A program made the translations under genes and the position numbers. The notes below the pieces were generated by a model, which was not told the origin of the DNA, ran no database searches, and saw only the letters and a list, made by a program, of their open reading frames with translations. This document shows positions 1-6,211 of a DNA stretch of 8,421 nucleotides, piece by piece. Numbering within the stretch: the first letter of the stretch is position 1; each line of letters begins with the position of its first letter. The stretch spans positions 1 through 8,421 of the forward strand of contig CACZSM010000313.1 of the NCBI GenBank assembly GCA_902783815.1, written 5' to 3'. The stretch comes from an uncultured Ruminococcus sp. GTDB taxonomy: Bacteria > Bacillota > Clostridia > Oscillospirales > Acutalibacteraceae.

Positions 1-130
1 CGTTGAATGAACCGATGACGCCTACAGATTCTGCATTGTCAGTGGTAAGAACTGCGCTTGCGCTGATGCTTGCAGCAGATGTGAGCATTGCAGCAACAAG
101 TGCAATACCAATGATCTTTTTTGTCTGCAT
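1..130 (-). CDS. Secreted protein, N-terminal fragment (runs off the left edge)
   Basis: Only the first 43 codons are present; the gene continues beyond base 1. The ATG (128-130) is preceded by a strong GGGAGGAAG ribosome binding site at 138-146, 7 nt away, so the start is secure. Residues 1-26 form a classical Sec signal peptide: two lysines at 4-5, a hydrophobic run (about 6-18) and an Ala/Ser-rich end with a probable cleavage site after the A-S-A at 24-26. The mature protein begins V-L-T-T-D-N and soon contains V-G-V-I-G-S-F-N (residues 36-43). A G-x-x-S-F-N segment often opens the beta-sandwich of starch-binding or CBM48-like modules (usually followed by x-W), so an extracellular carbohydrate-binding protein is possible. 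That is inference from eight residues. A strong promoter of its own (217-245) suggests good expression, separate from the aminotransferase upstream. Confidence 0.8.
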   Translation of the reverse strand, partial: MQTKKIIGIALVAAMLTSAASISASAVLTTDNAESVGVIGSFN

Positions 131-175
131 GGTAAATCTTCCTCCCAAAATAAAATAATAAAATATTATTGTTCA

Positions 176-206
176 TAAGACTGTGGGAACCTACTCCACA
201 CTCTTA
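176..206 (-). promoter_or_regulatory. Hairpin at the predicted 5' end of the leader mRNA
   Basis: TAAGA (176-180) pairs with TCTTA (202-206). After one mismatch, TGTGG (182-186) pairs with CCACA (196-200), and A188 can pair with T195 if G187 is bulged. The loop is about 6 nt. The structure begins about 4 nt from the predicted transcription start and is followed by an A/U-rich stretch before the ribosome binding site. This layout fits a 5' mRNA-stabilising stem-loop. It has no U-run, so it is not a terminator, and it does not resemble a riboswitch I recognise. Confidence 0.5.
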
Positions 207-216
207 CCTTTACTTG

Positions 217-245
217 ATTATACAACCTTCTTTACAAAATTGCAA
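217..245 (-). promoter_or_regulatory. Sigma-A type promoter for the secreted protein
   Basis: On the minus strand a perfect TATAAT -10 box (222 to 217) lies 17 bp from TTGCAA (245 to 240), which matches the -35 consensus at 4 of 6 positions. The flanking DNA is A/T-rich. The predicted transcription start is near 210, giving a leader of about 80 nt before the ATG at 130. Confidence 0.75.
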
Positions 246-409
246 GCAAAAAGTGCATCAATTTAATTTTTTCTTTTTCCATTTCGTCCTGTTTTTGTAT
301 ATTTTAACGAAAGTAATCGCAAAAAAAGCGGATAAACTAAAATAAAAATTCAAAATGTTGTATATTTTTTCTATTTTTTCCACAATTTATTGTTTAATTT
401 CACATCAAT

Positions 410-446
410 ATTTATTACAAATTTATTACAATTTGTTACATTACAA
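410..446. repeat. Short phased TTACA direct repeats
   Basis: ATTTATTACA occurs at 410-419 and 421-430, ATTTGTTACA follows at 431-440 and TTACA again at 441-445. The TTACA cores are 11, 10 and 5 bp apart, close to one helical turn for the first three. They lie just downstream of the aminotransferase stop. They could be a protein-binding array or only low-complexity A/T DNA. Confidence 0.4.
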
Positions 447-462
447 CTGTTAGGCAGAAGGC

Positions 463-1656
463 TCATCTTATAGCTTTTTTGAAGCAGTCAACGACATATC
501 CAGCTTCCTCGTCAGTCATTTTCGAGTACAGAGGGAGAGTTATTTCATTCTTGTACATATTAAAGGCATTAGGGAAGTCCTGGATACTGAAGCCGCGTTT
601 TTTATAGGCTGTCATCATAGGCAGAGGCTTATAATGCACATTAGCAGCAACTCCCATTCCAGCCATTCGTTCGATGACCCTGTTGCGGAAGTCCTCATCA
701 CGGCCGGTGAGCTTAACGATATACAGATGACCGCTTGAAGTAAACTTATCGGAATAATGCTGTAAAATAGCGACATCAAGACCTCTTAATTCACGGTCAT
801 AGAACTCAATAAGTTTTCTTCTGCGTTTGAGAATAGCGGGGTAGCGTTTTATCTGAGCAAGACCCAGAGCCGCTGCCAGGTCGGTCATATTACATTTATA
901 GTAAGGTTCGATGATATCATATTCCCAGGCGCCAATTTTAGTTTTTGCAAGTGCATCCTTTGACTGACCGTGGAGAGAATAGAGCATATAGTTACTGTAA
1001 AGCTCCTCCGGATCCAGACCAGGAAGTCTTTTCCATGTTACAGCGCCTCCCTCAGCGGTAGTCAGGTTTTTGACAGCGTGGAAGGAGAAGGCGGTAAAAT
1101 CGGCAAGGGCGCCGGTATTAAGCTGTTGTCTTCTTGCTCCGAAGCTATGGGCGCCGTCCGCAAGCACAATTATTCGTCCGAACACCTCCTGCAGAGGGCT
1201 GTTCGGTTTAAAGAGGAATTTTTTTGCATATACGGCGTCATAAATTTCGTCGTAATCGCAGGGAACGCCGGCGATATCAACAGGAATAATGACCTTTGTT
1301 TTTTCATTGATAAGGTCGATAAGTCTGCTGTAATCCATCTGCAGGGAATTTTCCGCGCAGTCTATCATAACAGGTTTTGCTCCGACATGACAGATAACGC
1401 TTGCGGAAGCCGTATAGGTATAAGCCGGGACGATCACCTCATCTCCTTCTCCCACCCCCAGCATACGCAAAGTTACCTCAAGAGCCGCAGTACAGGAATC
1501 GAAGCAGGCAGCCTTATCGGTAGCGCAGAAGTCAGCGATCCTTTTTTCAAAATTCTTTGTTCTCGGTCCAGTAGTGATCCAGCCGCTTTTCAGAGCAGCT
1601 GCAACTTCATTTATTTCATCCTCGCCCACATCGGGCGGCGAAAAAGGCACTTTCAT
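463..1656 (-). CDS. DegT/DnrJ/EryC1/StrS (ArnB-like) PLP-dependent sugar aminotransferase
   Basis: This family transfers an amino group, usually from glutamate, to a keto nucleotide-sugar during synthesis of cell-surface polysaccharide or glycan precursors. At 397 residues it is full length. Family marks from the M-K-V-P-F start: S-G-W-I-T-T-G-P (24-31) near the sugar site; the cofactor phosphate segment S-C-T-A-A (54-58); A-D-G-A-H-S-F-G-A with the pyridine-binding Asp167 and ring-stacking His170; and F-H-A-V-K-N-L-T-T-A-E-G-G with the Schiff-base lysine at 196. The wording is closest to ArnB, with an insertion of about 13 residues before the Asp motif. The substrate cannot be told from sequence. 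An in-frame ATG two codons earlier (1660-1662) abuts the GGGGG ribosome binding site with no spacing. The ATG at 1654-1656 has a 6-nt gap and is preferred. It lies 55 bp after folD, same strand, and is probably cotranscribed. No sugar-biosynthesis partner genes are adjacent. Confidence 0.9.
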   Translation of the reverse strand: MKVPFSPPDVGEDEINEVAAALKSGWITTGPRTKNFEKRIADFCATDKAACFDSCTAALEVTLRMLGVGEGDEVIVPAYTYTASASVICHVGAKPVMIDCAENSLQMDYSRLIDLINEKTKVIIPVDIAGVPCDYDEIYDAVYAKKFLFKPNSPLQEVFGRIIVLADGAHSFGARRQQLNTGALADFTAFSFHAVKNLTTAEGGAVTWKRLPGLDPEELYSNYMLYSLHGQSKDALAKTKIGAWEYDIIEPYYKCNMTDLAAALGLAQIKRYPAILKRRRKLIEFYDRELRGLDVAILQHYSDKFTSSGHLYIVKLTGRDEDFRNRVIERMAGMGVAANVHYKPLPMMTAYKKRGFSIQDFPNAFNMYKNEITLPLYSKMTDEEAGYVVDCFKKAIR

Positions 1657-1662
1657 TTTCAT

Positions 1663-1667
1663 CCCCC
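1663..1667 (-). promoter_or_regulatory. GGGGG ribosome binding site deciding the aminotransferase start
   Basis: Five Gs on the minus strand touch the first ATG directly but stand 6 nt before the second, so translation most likely starts at base 1656. The same upstream sequence context recurs before the lipoprotein gene at 6197-6211. Confidence 0.6.
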
Positions 1668-1711
1668 GTTCCAGAAAAATAATAGAGTCAAAAGGCAGAG
1701 CAAATCAATGT

Positions 1712-2566
1712 TCAATCGATATTATTCTGCAATTTTGCGGCTTTCAGAGTATTTTTCATAAGCATTGCGATAGTCATAGGGCCGACTCCTCCGGGAACGG
1801 GAGTGATATACGAAGCCTTTTTTTCCACTTCCGCAAAATCCACATCTCCGCAGAGTTTTCCATTTTCGTCCCTGTTTATACCCACATCCAGTACGACAGC
1901 GCCATCCTTTACCATATCAGCGGTAACGAATCTCGGTTTTCCGACAGCGGCAACAAGGATATCGGCATTTGCACATATTTCCCTAAGATTTTTTGTTCTG
2001 CTGTGGCATATTGTAACTGTACCGTTTTCATGCAGCAGCAGCATTGCCATAGGTTTTCCTACGATATTGCTTCTTCCGATAACAACGCAGTTCTTTCCGC
2101 TTACATCAATTCCTGCATTATGTATCATTTCCATAACTCCGGCAGGAGTACAAGGCAGGAAGTGATAATCGCCGATCATTATTCTTCCCACATTTGAAGG
2201 ATGGAAGGCATCCACATCTTTAAGCGGTGATATTGCATTTATAACTGCTTTTTCGTCCAGATGTGACGGGAGAGGGAGCTGACAGAGTATTCCGTTTATT
2301 TCCGGTTTACCGTTAAGCTGATCTATCAGAGCGAGAAGCTCCTTCTGAGTAGTTTCCGCCGGGAGTGCGTACTCCTCCGAAACGAATCCCACATCTGCGC
2401 AGGCTTTCTTTTTATTGTTTACATAGACTCTTGAAGCCGGGTCATCTCCGACGATTATAACTGCAAGACCCGGAGCGATACCCCTTGCCTTAAGCTCGTC
2501 ACATTCCTTTCTGACTTCTTCCCTTACCTTTGCGGATACTTCTTTTCCGCTTATTACTACTGCCAT
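1712..2566 (-). CDS. folD: Bifunctional methylenetetrahydrofolate dehydrogenase / methenyltetrahydrofolate cyclohydrolase
   Basis: FolD interconverts 5,10-methylene-, 5,10-methenyl- and 10-formyl-tetrahydrofolate in the cytosol, supplying one-carbon units for purine, fMet-tRNA and thymidylate synthesis. At 284 residues the length is normal. Visible family motifs: [14 protein letters not shown] (32-45); Y-V-N-N-K-K-K with catalytic Tyr48 and Lys52; Q-L-P-L-P (96-100); D-V-D-A-F-H-P (117-123) containing the folate-contacting Asp119; P-C-T-P-A-G; the NADP-binding G-R-S-N-I-V-G-K-P; and C-terminal [10 protein letters not shown]. Ala120 replaces the more usual glycine of D-V-D-G-F. The ATG at 2564-2566 is chosen because AAGGAG (2575-2580) lies 8 nt upstream. 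An in-frame ATG at 2623 would add 19 non-homologous residues inside cdaR. The ribosome binding site overlaps the cdaR stop by one base, so the two genes are probably translationally coupled. Confidence 0.97.
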   Translation of the reverse strand: MAVVISGKEVSAKVREEVRKECDELKARGIAPGLAVIIVGDDPASRVYVNNKKKACADVGFVSEEYALPAETTQKELLALIDQLNGKPEINGILCQLPLPSHLDEKAVINAISPLKDVDAFHPSNVGRIMIGDYHFLPCTPAGVMEMIHNAGIDVSGKNCVVIGRSNIVGKPMAMLLLHENGTVTICHSRTKNLREICANADILVAAVGKPRFVTADMVKDGAVVLDVGINRDENGKLCGDVDFAEVEKKASYITPVPGGVGPMTIAMLMKNTLKAAKLQNNID

Positions 2567-2574
2567 TTTCAATG

Positions 2575-2580
2575 CTCCTT
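2575..2580 (-). promoter_or_regulatory. AAGGAG ribosome binding site of folD, overlapping the cdaR stop
   Basis: The AAGGAG hexamer sits 8 nt before the folD ATG and shares base 2580 with the cdaR TAA (2580-2582). It fixes the folD start at 2566 and indicates one mRNA for both genes. Confidence 0.85.
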
Positions 2581-3917
2581 TATCTTGAATTTTGCGCGGA
2601 GGATTCAGCCGCAGAGTTTTCACTGCTTGTCTGTGCGGAAGATTCCTCCTTATCCGTTATACTTACATCCACCTTATAGGTGTCCATTACCCAGCAGAAC
2701 GGGAATTTGCTGTTTATATTGATAGTCACCGGCATTTCCAGAACTCCTGCGATGGTGCTTCTTGCGGACATATCCACAACTGCCGTAAGATTTGCCGCAG
2801 TGAGATTTTTTATCTGTTCGGTATCGCCTATGACTGTCACCACTATAGATTTTGTAGAAACTGTTGTTTTCTTATCCGCCACCTGATTTACGATCGTAAA
2901 GTTGCTGATAGTTATTTTTTTCGATGAGATCTTTGACTTATCGAAAGTGACCTTTGCAGTCGTTATCTGTTTAGGGTTCCTGAATCCTGACGGTATTATA
3001 AGATTGACAACAAATTCATTATTATCAAGATCGACCTTTGAAAGATCTATTGCATCTGTTGAAACGGAGTCAATATCCTCTGCGCCGTCCGGTACGGCTA
3101 TTTCTACGGTTGAAGGTTCGATTATCACATCATTATTGTCCAGTACGAATGAATCCGGAGCATTTATGATATTCGGTACGACCTCGACATTCTTTATTCT
3201 GAGTATCGGTACTGTCGCAGATACAGAGGTTACTTCCGGCTGTGCATATTCATTTGAGATCTCATTTCCGGCGGCATCGAACATTACGATATTTGCTTCG
3301 ATAGTAGTAGTCTGAGTAACAGGCTTATCGAAATTATAGACAGCGGCAACCTCGCTTATACGGTTGATTACGGTTTCTGCTCCGGTTATTTTAACTGTCT
3401 GAGGAGAGAGGTTAGGAGCCGGCGCATAAATATCCGTACCGAGGGCGCCGACATCTATTCTGTCGGTGAGAGAGAACTCCTTTTCGGCGTACCTGTCAAC
3501 AAATACATCTATACTTGATGGTGAAACAGACTGTGAAGCGGAAGGTTCAAAGCTATAATCCGTTATTATACCCATTTTTTTTGGTATAAGGGAAACCCGG
3601 TAGGATCCCGGAGTTGTTATATGGCTTGTATCGTTTGCGGTGATATAGATATCATTAGCCGTAACTCCTGCTACTATGATCGCATTGCCTGATATTTTGA
3701 CATCAGCTTTCAGTTCTCCGTTATAGAAGAATCTCAGGTCATCACTCAGCTCCGGGAGCGTTATCGGCACCTCCGCTACATTATATAGTATAGTTTCCTG
3801 GGATGTTGACGATATTGAAAACCATATTATGAAAGCTACAAGGATAGAAAACAGAATTACAAATCTGTCGTTATAGAACAGCTTTCCGATACTGAACTTA
3901 TGTTTTGTTTTGTTCAT
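2580..3917 (-). CDS. cdaR: CdaR, YbbR-domain membrane-anchored regulator of the c-di-AMP cyclase
   Basis: CdaR binds and modulates CdaA at the membrane; its YbbR domains face outside the cell. The 445-residue protein has a short basic N-terminus (Lys/His rich, 1-19), one transmembrane helix (about 18-36, hydrophobic and ending I-I-W-F) and then roughly four YbbR repeats (about 43-142, 146-237, 245-327 and 332-421). Each is beta-rich and several carry the V-x-I/V-x-G ... I/L-x-x-I/L signature, for example at 175-190 and 360-382. Residues 425-445 are a low-complexity Ser/Ala/Gln/Glu tail, probably disordered. The ATG at 3915-3917 lies within the end of cdaA (20-bp overlap in another frame) and has an AAAGGA ribosome binding site 7 nt upstream, so cdaA and cdaR are translationally coupled. 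In many Firmicutes glmM follows; here folD does. Confidence 0.93.
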   Translation of the reverse strand: MNKTKHKFSIGKLFYNDRFVILFSILVAFIIWFSISSTSQETILYNVAEVPITLPELSDDLRFFYNGELKADVKISGNAIIVAGVTANDIYITANDTSHITTPGSYRVSLIPKKMGIITDYSFEPSASQSVSPSSIDVFVDRYAEKEFSLTDRIDVGALGTDIYAPAPNLSPQTVKITGAETVINRISEVAAVYNFDKPVTQTTTIEANIVMFDAAGNEISNEYAQPEVTSVSATVPILRIKNVEVVPNIINAPDSFVLDNNDVIIEPSTVEIAVPDGAEDIDSVSTDAIDLSKVDLDNNEFVVNLIIPSGFRNPKQITTAKVTFDKSKISSKKITISNFTIVNQVADKKTTVSTKSIVVTVIGDTEQIKNLTAANLTAVVDMSARSTIAGVLEMPVTININSKFPFCWVMDTYKVDVSITDKEESSAQTSSENSAAESSAQNSR

Positions 3918-4794
3918 TTTTCTTTCCTTTCATCATGCCTGCGAGTATTGGTATCCTGTCAGATTTTTCATTATCCTTCGGAATAAGCTCTTCTTCGAGG
4001 GCTGTACTGAGTGATTCTCTTGTATAGTTTCTTGTTATCACTCCGTTTTTAGCGATCGAGATATTGCCCGTTTCTTCCGAAACTACAACTACTATTGCAT
4101 CGCTGTTTTCACTTATTCCAAGAGCTGCGCGATGTCTTGTACCGAGTTCCGCGCTTATATTATTATTCTTTGTCAGCGGAAGAATACAGCCTGCGGCATG
4201 GATCTTCCCGTCCCTTACTACCATTGCGCCGTCATGCAGAGGTGCCTTATTAAAAAAGATATTTCCGATCATTTGTTCAGACGGTTCTGCATCTATTATT
4301 GTACCCGTATCTATAATATCTCCGAGTTTTGTTTGTTTCTCAAATACGATCAGAGCGCCTGTTTTTGATTTCTGGAAGCTATTTGCAGCATCTACTACAC
4401 AGTTGATACATTTATGTATTTGTTTTATTTTATCCTCCTCCACATTAGAGGATGCAAGACCTGCCCAATATTTTCCCACCTTGCTTCTTCCGATATGTTC
4501 AAGTGCGCTTCTCAGTTCCGGCTGAAATACGATTAGTACAGCTAACACAGAAAACTGGAAGAAAGATGTAAATATCTTATTGAGCATTTTGAGGTTGAAC
4601 ATTTCTGACACTGCAAATGCGATCAGGATTATTATTATTCCCTTGACAAGCTGTTCAGCTCTTGTTTCACGCATGATCTTTATAAGATTATATATTACAA
4701 ATGACACAATGAGTATATCAAGAACATCGGAAGTTCTGAAAGTCATCATTACTGCCATAAAAGTGTTATATGCAGACACTACAGCATCCCACAC
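3898..4794 (-). CDS. cdaA: Diadenylate cyclase CdaA (c-di-AMP synthase)
   Basis: CdaA condenses two ATP into cyclic di-AMP, the messenger that controls potassium and osmolyte uptake and cell-wall homeostasis. The 298-residue protein has three N-terminal transmembrane helices (about 23-41, 50-66 and 77-93), a short linker, then the DAC domain (about 100-270). The catalytic D-G-A motif is at 188-190 in P-L-H-D-G-A-M-V-V. The ATP-binding G-T-R-H-R motif is at 218-222, followed by A-A-L-G-I-S-E, and the conserved V-S-E-E-T-G is at 238-243. All key residues are present, so the enzyme should be active. The start is a GTG (4792-4794) with an AAAGGAGG ribosome binding site (4804-4811) 9 nt upstream. 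The next in-frame ATG would remove only 12 residues before the first helix but lacks such a site. It is the first gene of the cdaA-cdaR-folD-aminotransferase cluster. Confidence 0.96.
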   Translation of the reverse strand: MWDAVVSAYNTFMAVMMTFRTSDVLDILIVSFVIYNLIKIMRETRAEQLVKGIIIILIAFAVSEMFNLKMLNKIFTSFFQFSVLAVLIVFQPELRSALEHIGRSKVGKYWAGLASSNVEEDKIKQIHKCINCVVDAANSFQKSKTGALIVFEKQTKLGDIIDTGTIIDAEPSEQMIGNIFFNKAPLHDGAMVVRDGKIHAAGCILPLTKNNNISAELGTRHRAALGISENSDAIVVVVSEETGNISIAKNGVITRNYTRESLSTALEEELIPKDNEKSDRIPILAGMMKGKKNEQNKT

Positions 4795-4819
4795 TTTTTT
4801 CCGCCTCCTTTTTTGACAA

Positions 4820-4836
4820 AGGGAGAAAAAGTCCCT
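4820..4836 (-). promoter_or_regulatory. Small hairpin at the predicted 5' end of cdaA mRNA
   Basis: AGGGA (4820-4824) and TCCCT (4832-4836) form a 5-bp stem with a 7-nt loop. The predicted transcription start (about 4836) coincides with the first paired base. It lies just upstream of the AAAGGAGG ribosome binding site without covering it. A 5' stabilising stem is possible; the stem is short, so confidence is low. Confidence 0.35.
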
Positions 4837-4842
4837 CTTATT

Positions 4843-4870
4843 ATTTTATCATATGATTTGATTTTAGCAA
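4843..4870 (-). promoter_or_regulatory. Extended -10 promoter of the cdaA cluster
   Basis: On the minus strand TTGCTA (4870 to 4865; 4 of 6 matches to the -35 consensus) is followed after 16 bp by TAAAAT (4848 to 4843), with TGA immediately before it, making an extended -10. Upstream of the -35 lies a T8-A7 tract (4874-4888) placed like an UP element. The predicted start is near 4836, giving a leader of about 42 nt. Confidence 0.6.
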
Positions 4871-4880
4871 CACTTTTTTT

Positions 4881-4920
4881 AAAAAAAATTCCCCGGAGTG
4901 CCTCCGGCGGCGTGCCGCCG
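4881..4920 (-). terminator. Two overlapping GC-rich hairpins with a T8 tract (terminator-like)
   Basis: Hairpin 1 (4893-4907): CCGGAG pairs with CTCCGG around a TGC loop. Hairpin 2 (4905-4920): CGGCGGC pairs with GCCGCCG around GT. They share 4905-4907, so both cannot form fully at once. On the minus strand hairpin 1 is followed by GGAA and eight Ts (4888-4881), the form of an intrinsic terminator. No minus-strand gene ends nearby, so it may block stray antisense transcription before the cdaA promoter, or be a dispersed repeat. Confidence 0.5.
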
Positions 4921-4935
4921 CTGTGTAAAGGATAC

Positions 4936-4967
4936 TTGACATTTCGTAAGAGATGTGGTATTATAAT
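4936..4967 (+). promoter_or_regulatory. Strong extended -10 promoter for the membrane protein/repressor pair
   Basis: A perfect TTGACA (4936-4941), a 17-bp spacer and TATTAT (4959-4964) preceded by TGG (extended -10). A second, perfect TATAAT overlaps at 4962-4967 but at a 20-bp spacing. The predicted start is about 4971, some 35 nt before the TTG start codon. The purine-rich leader contains no obvious operator palindrome. Confidence 0.8.
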
Positions 4968-5005
4968 AAAGGGATAGAGGAAAGGAAAAAGAGAGGGGAG
5001 CAAAT

Positions 5006-5320
5006 TTGGATAAAAAAGTCATCCTTGAACAGAATAAACAAAAGAGTAAAAACACCCTCGATGAAAGAGAAAAGAATATATATCATAATTCCTTTGGTGT
5101 CGGCGCAGTGGTTGTAGGAGTGCTGTGTTTGTTGTTCAGCGTGTTCTGCGCCATAAATCACAGACACTTTTATGAGTTTGTAGCCATAATAACCGCATAT
5201 CTTGCCGCTGCATTTTTCTACCAGTTCAGAAAAATCAGAAAAATAGGCTACCTGATAGCTTCACTTGTAGTAGGCGCAGGATCTCTGGCTTGTATCATAA
5301 TGTTTATAACGGGTGCGTGA
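5006..5320 (+). CDS. Small three-helix membrane protein, DUF6442-like
   Basis: This 104-residue protein starts at TTG (5006-5008), 5 nt after an AGGGGAG ribosome binding site (4994-5000). Residues 1-28 are charged and cytosolic in type, with an L-D-E-R-E-K segment at 18-23. Three hydrophobic helices follow, at about 30-50, 55-73 and 80-102. The E-R-E-K-x-I-Y then hydrophobic pattern resembles the DUF6442 family, which in Firmicutes commonly sits directly before a short XRE-type regulator, as here. This assignment is from memory of the family. Its function is unknown; such pairs are generally thought to be a membrane partner plus its repressor. The gene downstream begins 6 bp after its TGA and shares its promoter. 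Confidence 0.85.
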   Translation: MDKKVILEQNKQKSKNTLDEREKNIYHNSFGVGAVVVGVLCLLFSVFCAINHRHFYEFVAIITAYLAAAFFYQFRKIRKIGYLIASLVVGAGSLACIIMFITGA

Positions 5321-5326
5321 CCATTC

Positions 5327-5542
5327 ATGAATGAGATAGTTTTTCAGAATAGCCTCCGCGCAGCAAGGGCGGAAAAGAAAATATCGCAGGGGGAGCTTGC
5401 CGATATGGTCGGTGTTTCAAGACAGACAATAAGCTCTATAGAAAATAACCAGTTCTGTCCAAGCGCGAAACTTGCGCTGTTGCTGTGCATAGCGCTCGAT
5501 AAAAAGTTTGAGGAGCTGTTTTTCTTCTCAAACAGTACATAA
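5327..5542 (+). CDS. XRE-family helix-turn-helix transcriptional regulator (71 residues)
   Basis: The protein is almost entirely one HTH_3 (Cro/C1-type) domain, about residues 8-66. The helix-turn-helix spans 21-40: Q-G-E-L-A-D-M-V-G-V, then the recognition helix S-R-Q-T-I-S-S-I-E-N. The tail L-D-K-K-F-E-E-L-F-F matches the usual end of these short YozG-like regulators. The ATG (5327-5329) has only a weak ribosome binding site and lies 6 bp after the membrane-protein stop, so translational coupling is likely. As the partner of that gene under one promoter, it probably regulates the pair. The divergent cdaA promoter about 150 bp from the membrane-gene start is a possible second target (inference). 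Confidence 0.93.
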   Translation: MNEIVFQNSLRAARAEKKISQGELADMVGVSRQTISSIENNQFCPSAKLALLLCIALDKKFEELFFFSNST

Positions 5543-5596
5543 TAACCATACATATAAGTTTACAAATCTTCAAATACATTTCCTCCTAAAAAGCAT

Positions 5597-5631
5597 TGAC
5601 TCCCGGTTATGACATACATAACCGGGAGTCA
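5597..5631. terminator. Perfect 15-bp hairpin between convergent units, probably a bidirectional terminator
   Basis: Bases 5597-5611 are fully complementary to 5617-5631, with a 5-nt ACATA loop. On the minus strand the stem is followed by ATGC and TTTTT (5592-5588), which fits a terminator for the lipoprotein/dnaJ side about 25 bp after its stop. On the plus strand the tail is U-rich only in part. Position between the convergent XRE gene and lipoprotein gene supports a shared terminator. Confidence 0.8.
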
Positions 5632-5643
5632 GTGTATATATCT

Positions 5644-5657
5644 GTATTTTAAAATAC
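5644..5657. repeat. 14-bp perfect palindrome at the lipoprotein stop
   Basis: GTATTTTAAAATAC reads identically on both strands and ends on the last base of the lipoprotein TAG. It could be an operator-like site or a chance A/T palindrome. Confidence 0.35.
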
Positions 5658-6190
5658 TATATCATAGTCTGGAAAAACCTGACTGAAACAGGATCCTTTT
5701 CGCTCACTATAAGAATACCGTACTTATCGTCTTTAACAAACTTAATACGGAAAAGCTCCTGCTGAGTATCACTTGTATATTTTGCAAGCTCCTCCGGGAA
5801 CGGGTCTGCGCTGATATGCAGATCCACACCGTCACTGCCTACCTGATATTCACAATCATAATCAGAACCATCAAAAGTAAGGACAGCAGAGCCGTCATTT
5901 CTGAACCAAAGCGATGAACCCCTGATCTTTCCCTTGTCGGCTTCATCTATCTGAGAACCATGCAAAGAACCGTCAAGGAACTGCCAGCCGCTGCCTGTAA
6001 GTAACTGAGAGATCTCATTTTCCTTTTCCGGCAGATACCAGCTCACATCAGAGTGAGCAATACCGCCGTCAGAGGAAACAATACTGACCCTTTCATTATC
6101 CGTATCATCGGAGGCCGTATTATTACCGCATCCGCAAAGTGAGGATGCGCAAAGGAATAAAGAAAGCATAAAAACACTAAGTTTATTCAT
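5657..6190 (-). CDS. Small lipoprotein of unknown function downstream of dnaJ
   Basis: The 177-residue product has a lipoprotein signal peptide: Lys3, hydrophobic residues 4-18, then a lipobox L-C-G-C with the lipidated cysteine at 21. After a polar, probably flexible linker (22-48, rich in Asn/Asp/Ser) comes one compact domain (about 50-175). This has a W-Q-F-L-D-G-S-L segment at 69-76, alternating beta-type stretches and several Gly-Ser turns, reminiscent of small lipocalin-like or META-like lipoproteins. I do not recognise the family. The ATG (6188-6190) has a GGGGG ribosome binding site 6 nt upstream and lies 21 bp after the dnaJ stop, so it is probably cotranscribed with dnaJ. A strong hairpin terminator follows at 5597-5631. 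A role in envelope stress is possible only by association. Confidence 0.85.
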   Translation of the reverse strand: MNKLSVFMLSLFLCASSLCGCGNNTASDDTDNERVSIVSSDGGIAHSDVSWYLPEKENEISQLLTGSGWQFLDGSLHGSQIDEADKGKIRGSSLWFRNDGSAVLTFDGSDYDCEYQVGSDGVDLHISADPFPEELAKYTSDTQQELFRIKFVKDDKYGILIVSEKDPVSVRFFQTMI

Positions 6191-6211
6191 AAAGAACCCC
6201 CGTTCAGAAAA

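Larger units (their letters stand above)
131..462. other. AT-rich intergenic spacer, about 330 bp
   Basis: No ORF of note lies here. The right part (about 340-462) has no convincing terminator for the aminotransferase gene. It carries a phased run of TTACA repeats (410-446). The left part holds the promoter (217-245), the leader hairpin (176-206), a small A/T inverted repeat (154-170, 7-bp arms, 3-nt loop) and the ribosome binding site of the secreted protein. Everything recognisable serves the minus-strand gene at 1-130. Confidence 0.7.

Noticed and set aside
131..210. Riboswitch (including c-di-AMP type) in the leader of the secreted protein
   Set aside because: The leader is only about 80 nt with one simple hairpin and A/U-rich sequence; no conserved riboswitch core was recognised.
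301..330. Possible terminator from the GCAAAAAAAGCGG region downstream of the aminotransferase
   Set aside because: The stem is only 3-5 bp with a bulge and an A7 loop, too weak for an intrinsic terminator.
970..1761. Plus-strand 263-codon open frame antisense to the aminotransferase and folD
   Set aside because: It crosses two clearly homologous genes on the other strand, has no recognisable domains and no supporting ribosome binding site. It is a shadow of the coding frames.
1574..2197. Plus-strand 207-codon open frame antisense to folD
   Set aside because: folD on the minus strand is complete with all family motifs; this frame has a low-complexity Ser/His/Cys-rich translation typical of a shadow.
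4779..5003. Minus-strand 74-codon ORF across the divergent promoter region
   Set aside because: It spans both promoters, the hairpins and the cdaA ribosome binding site; no start signal of its own is seen.
5436..5579. Minus-strand 47-codon ORF with AGGAGG (5582-5587) before its ATG, antisense to the XRE gene
   Set aside because: The ribosome binding site is only 2 nt from the ATG, the ORF lies beyond the terminator at 5597-5631, and its peptide shows no family features.
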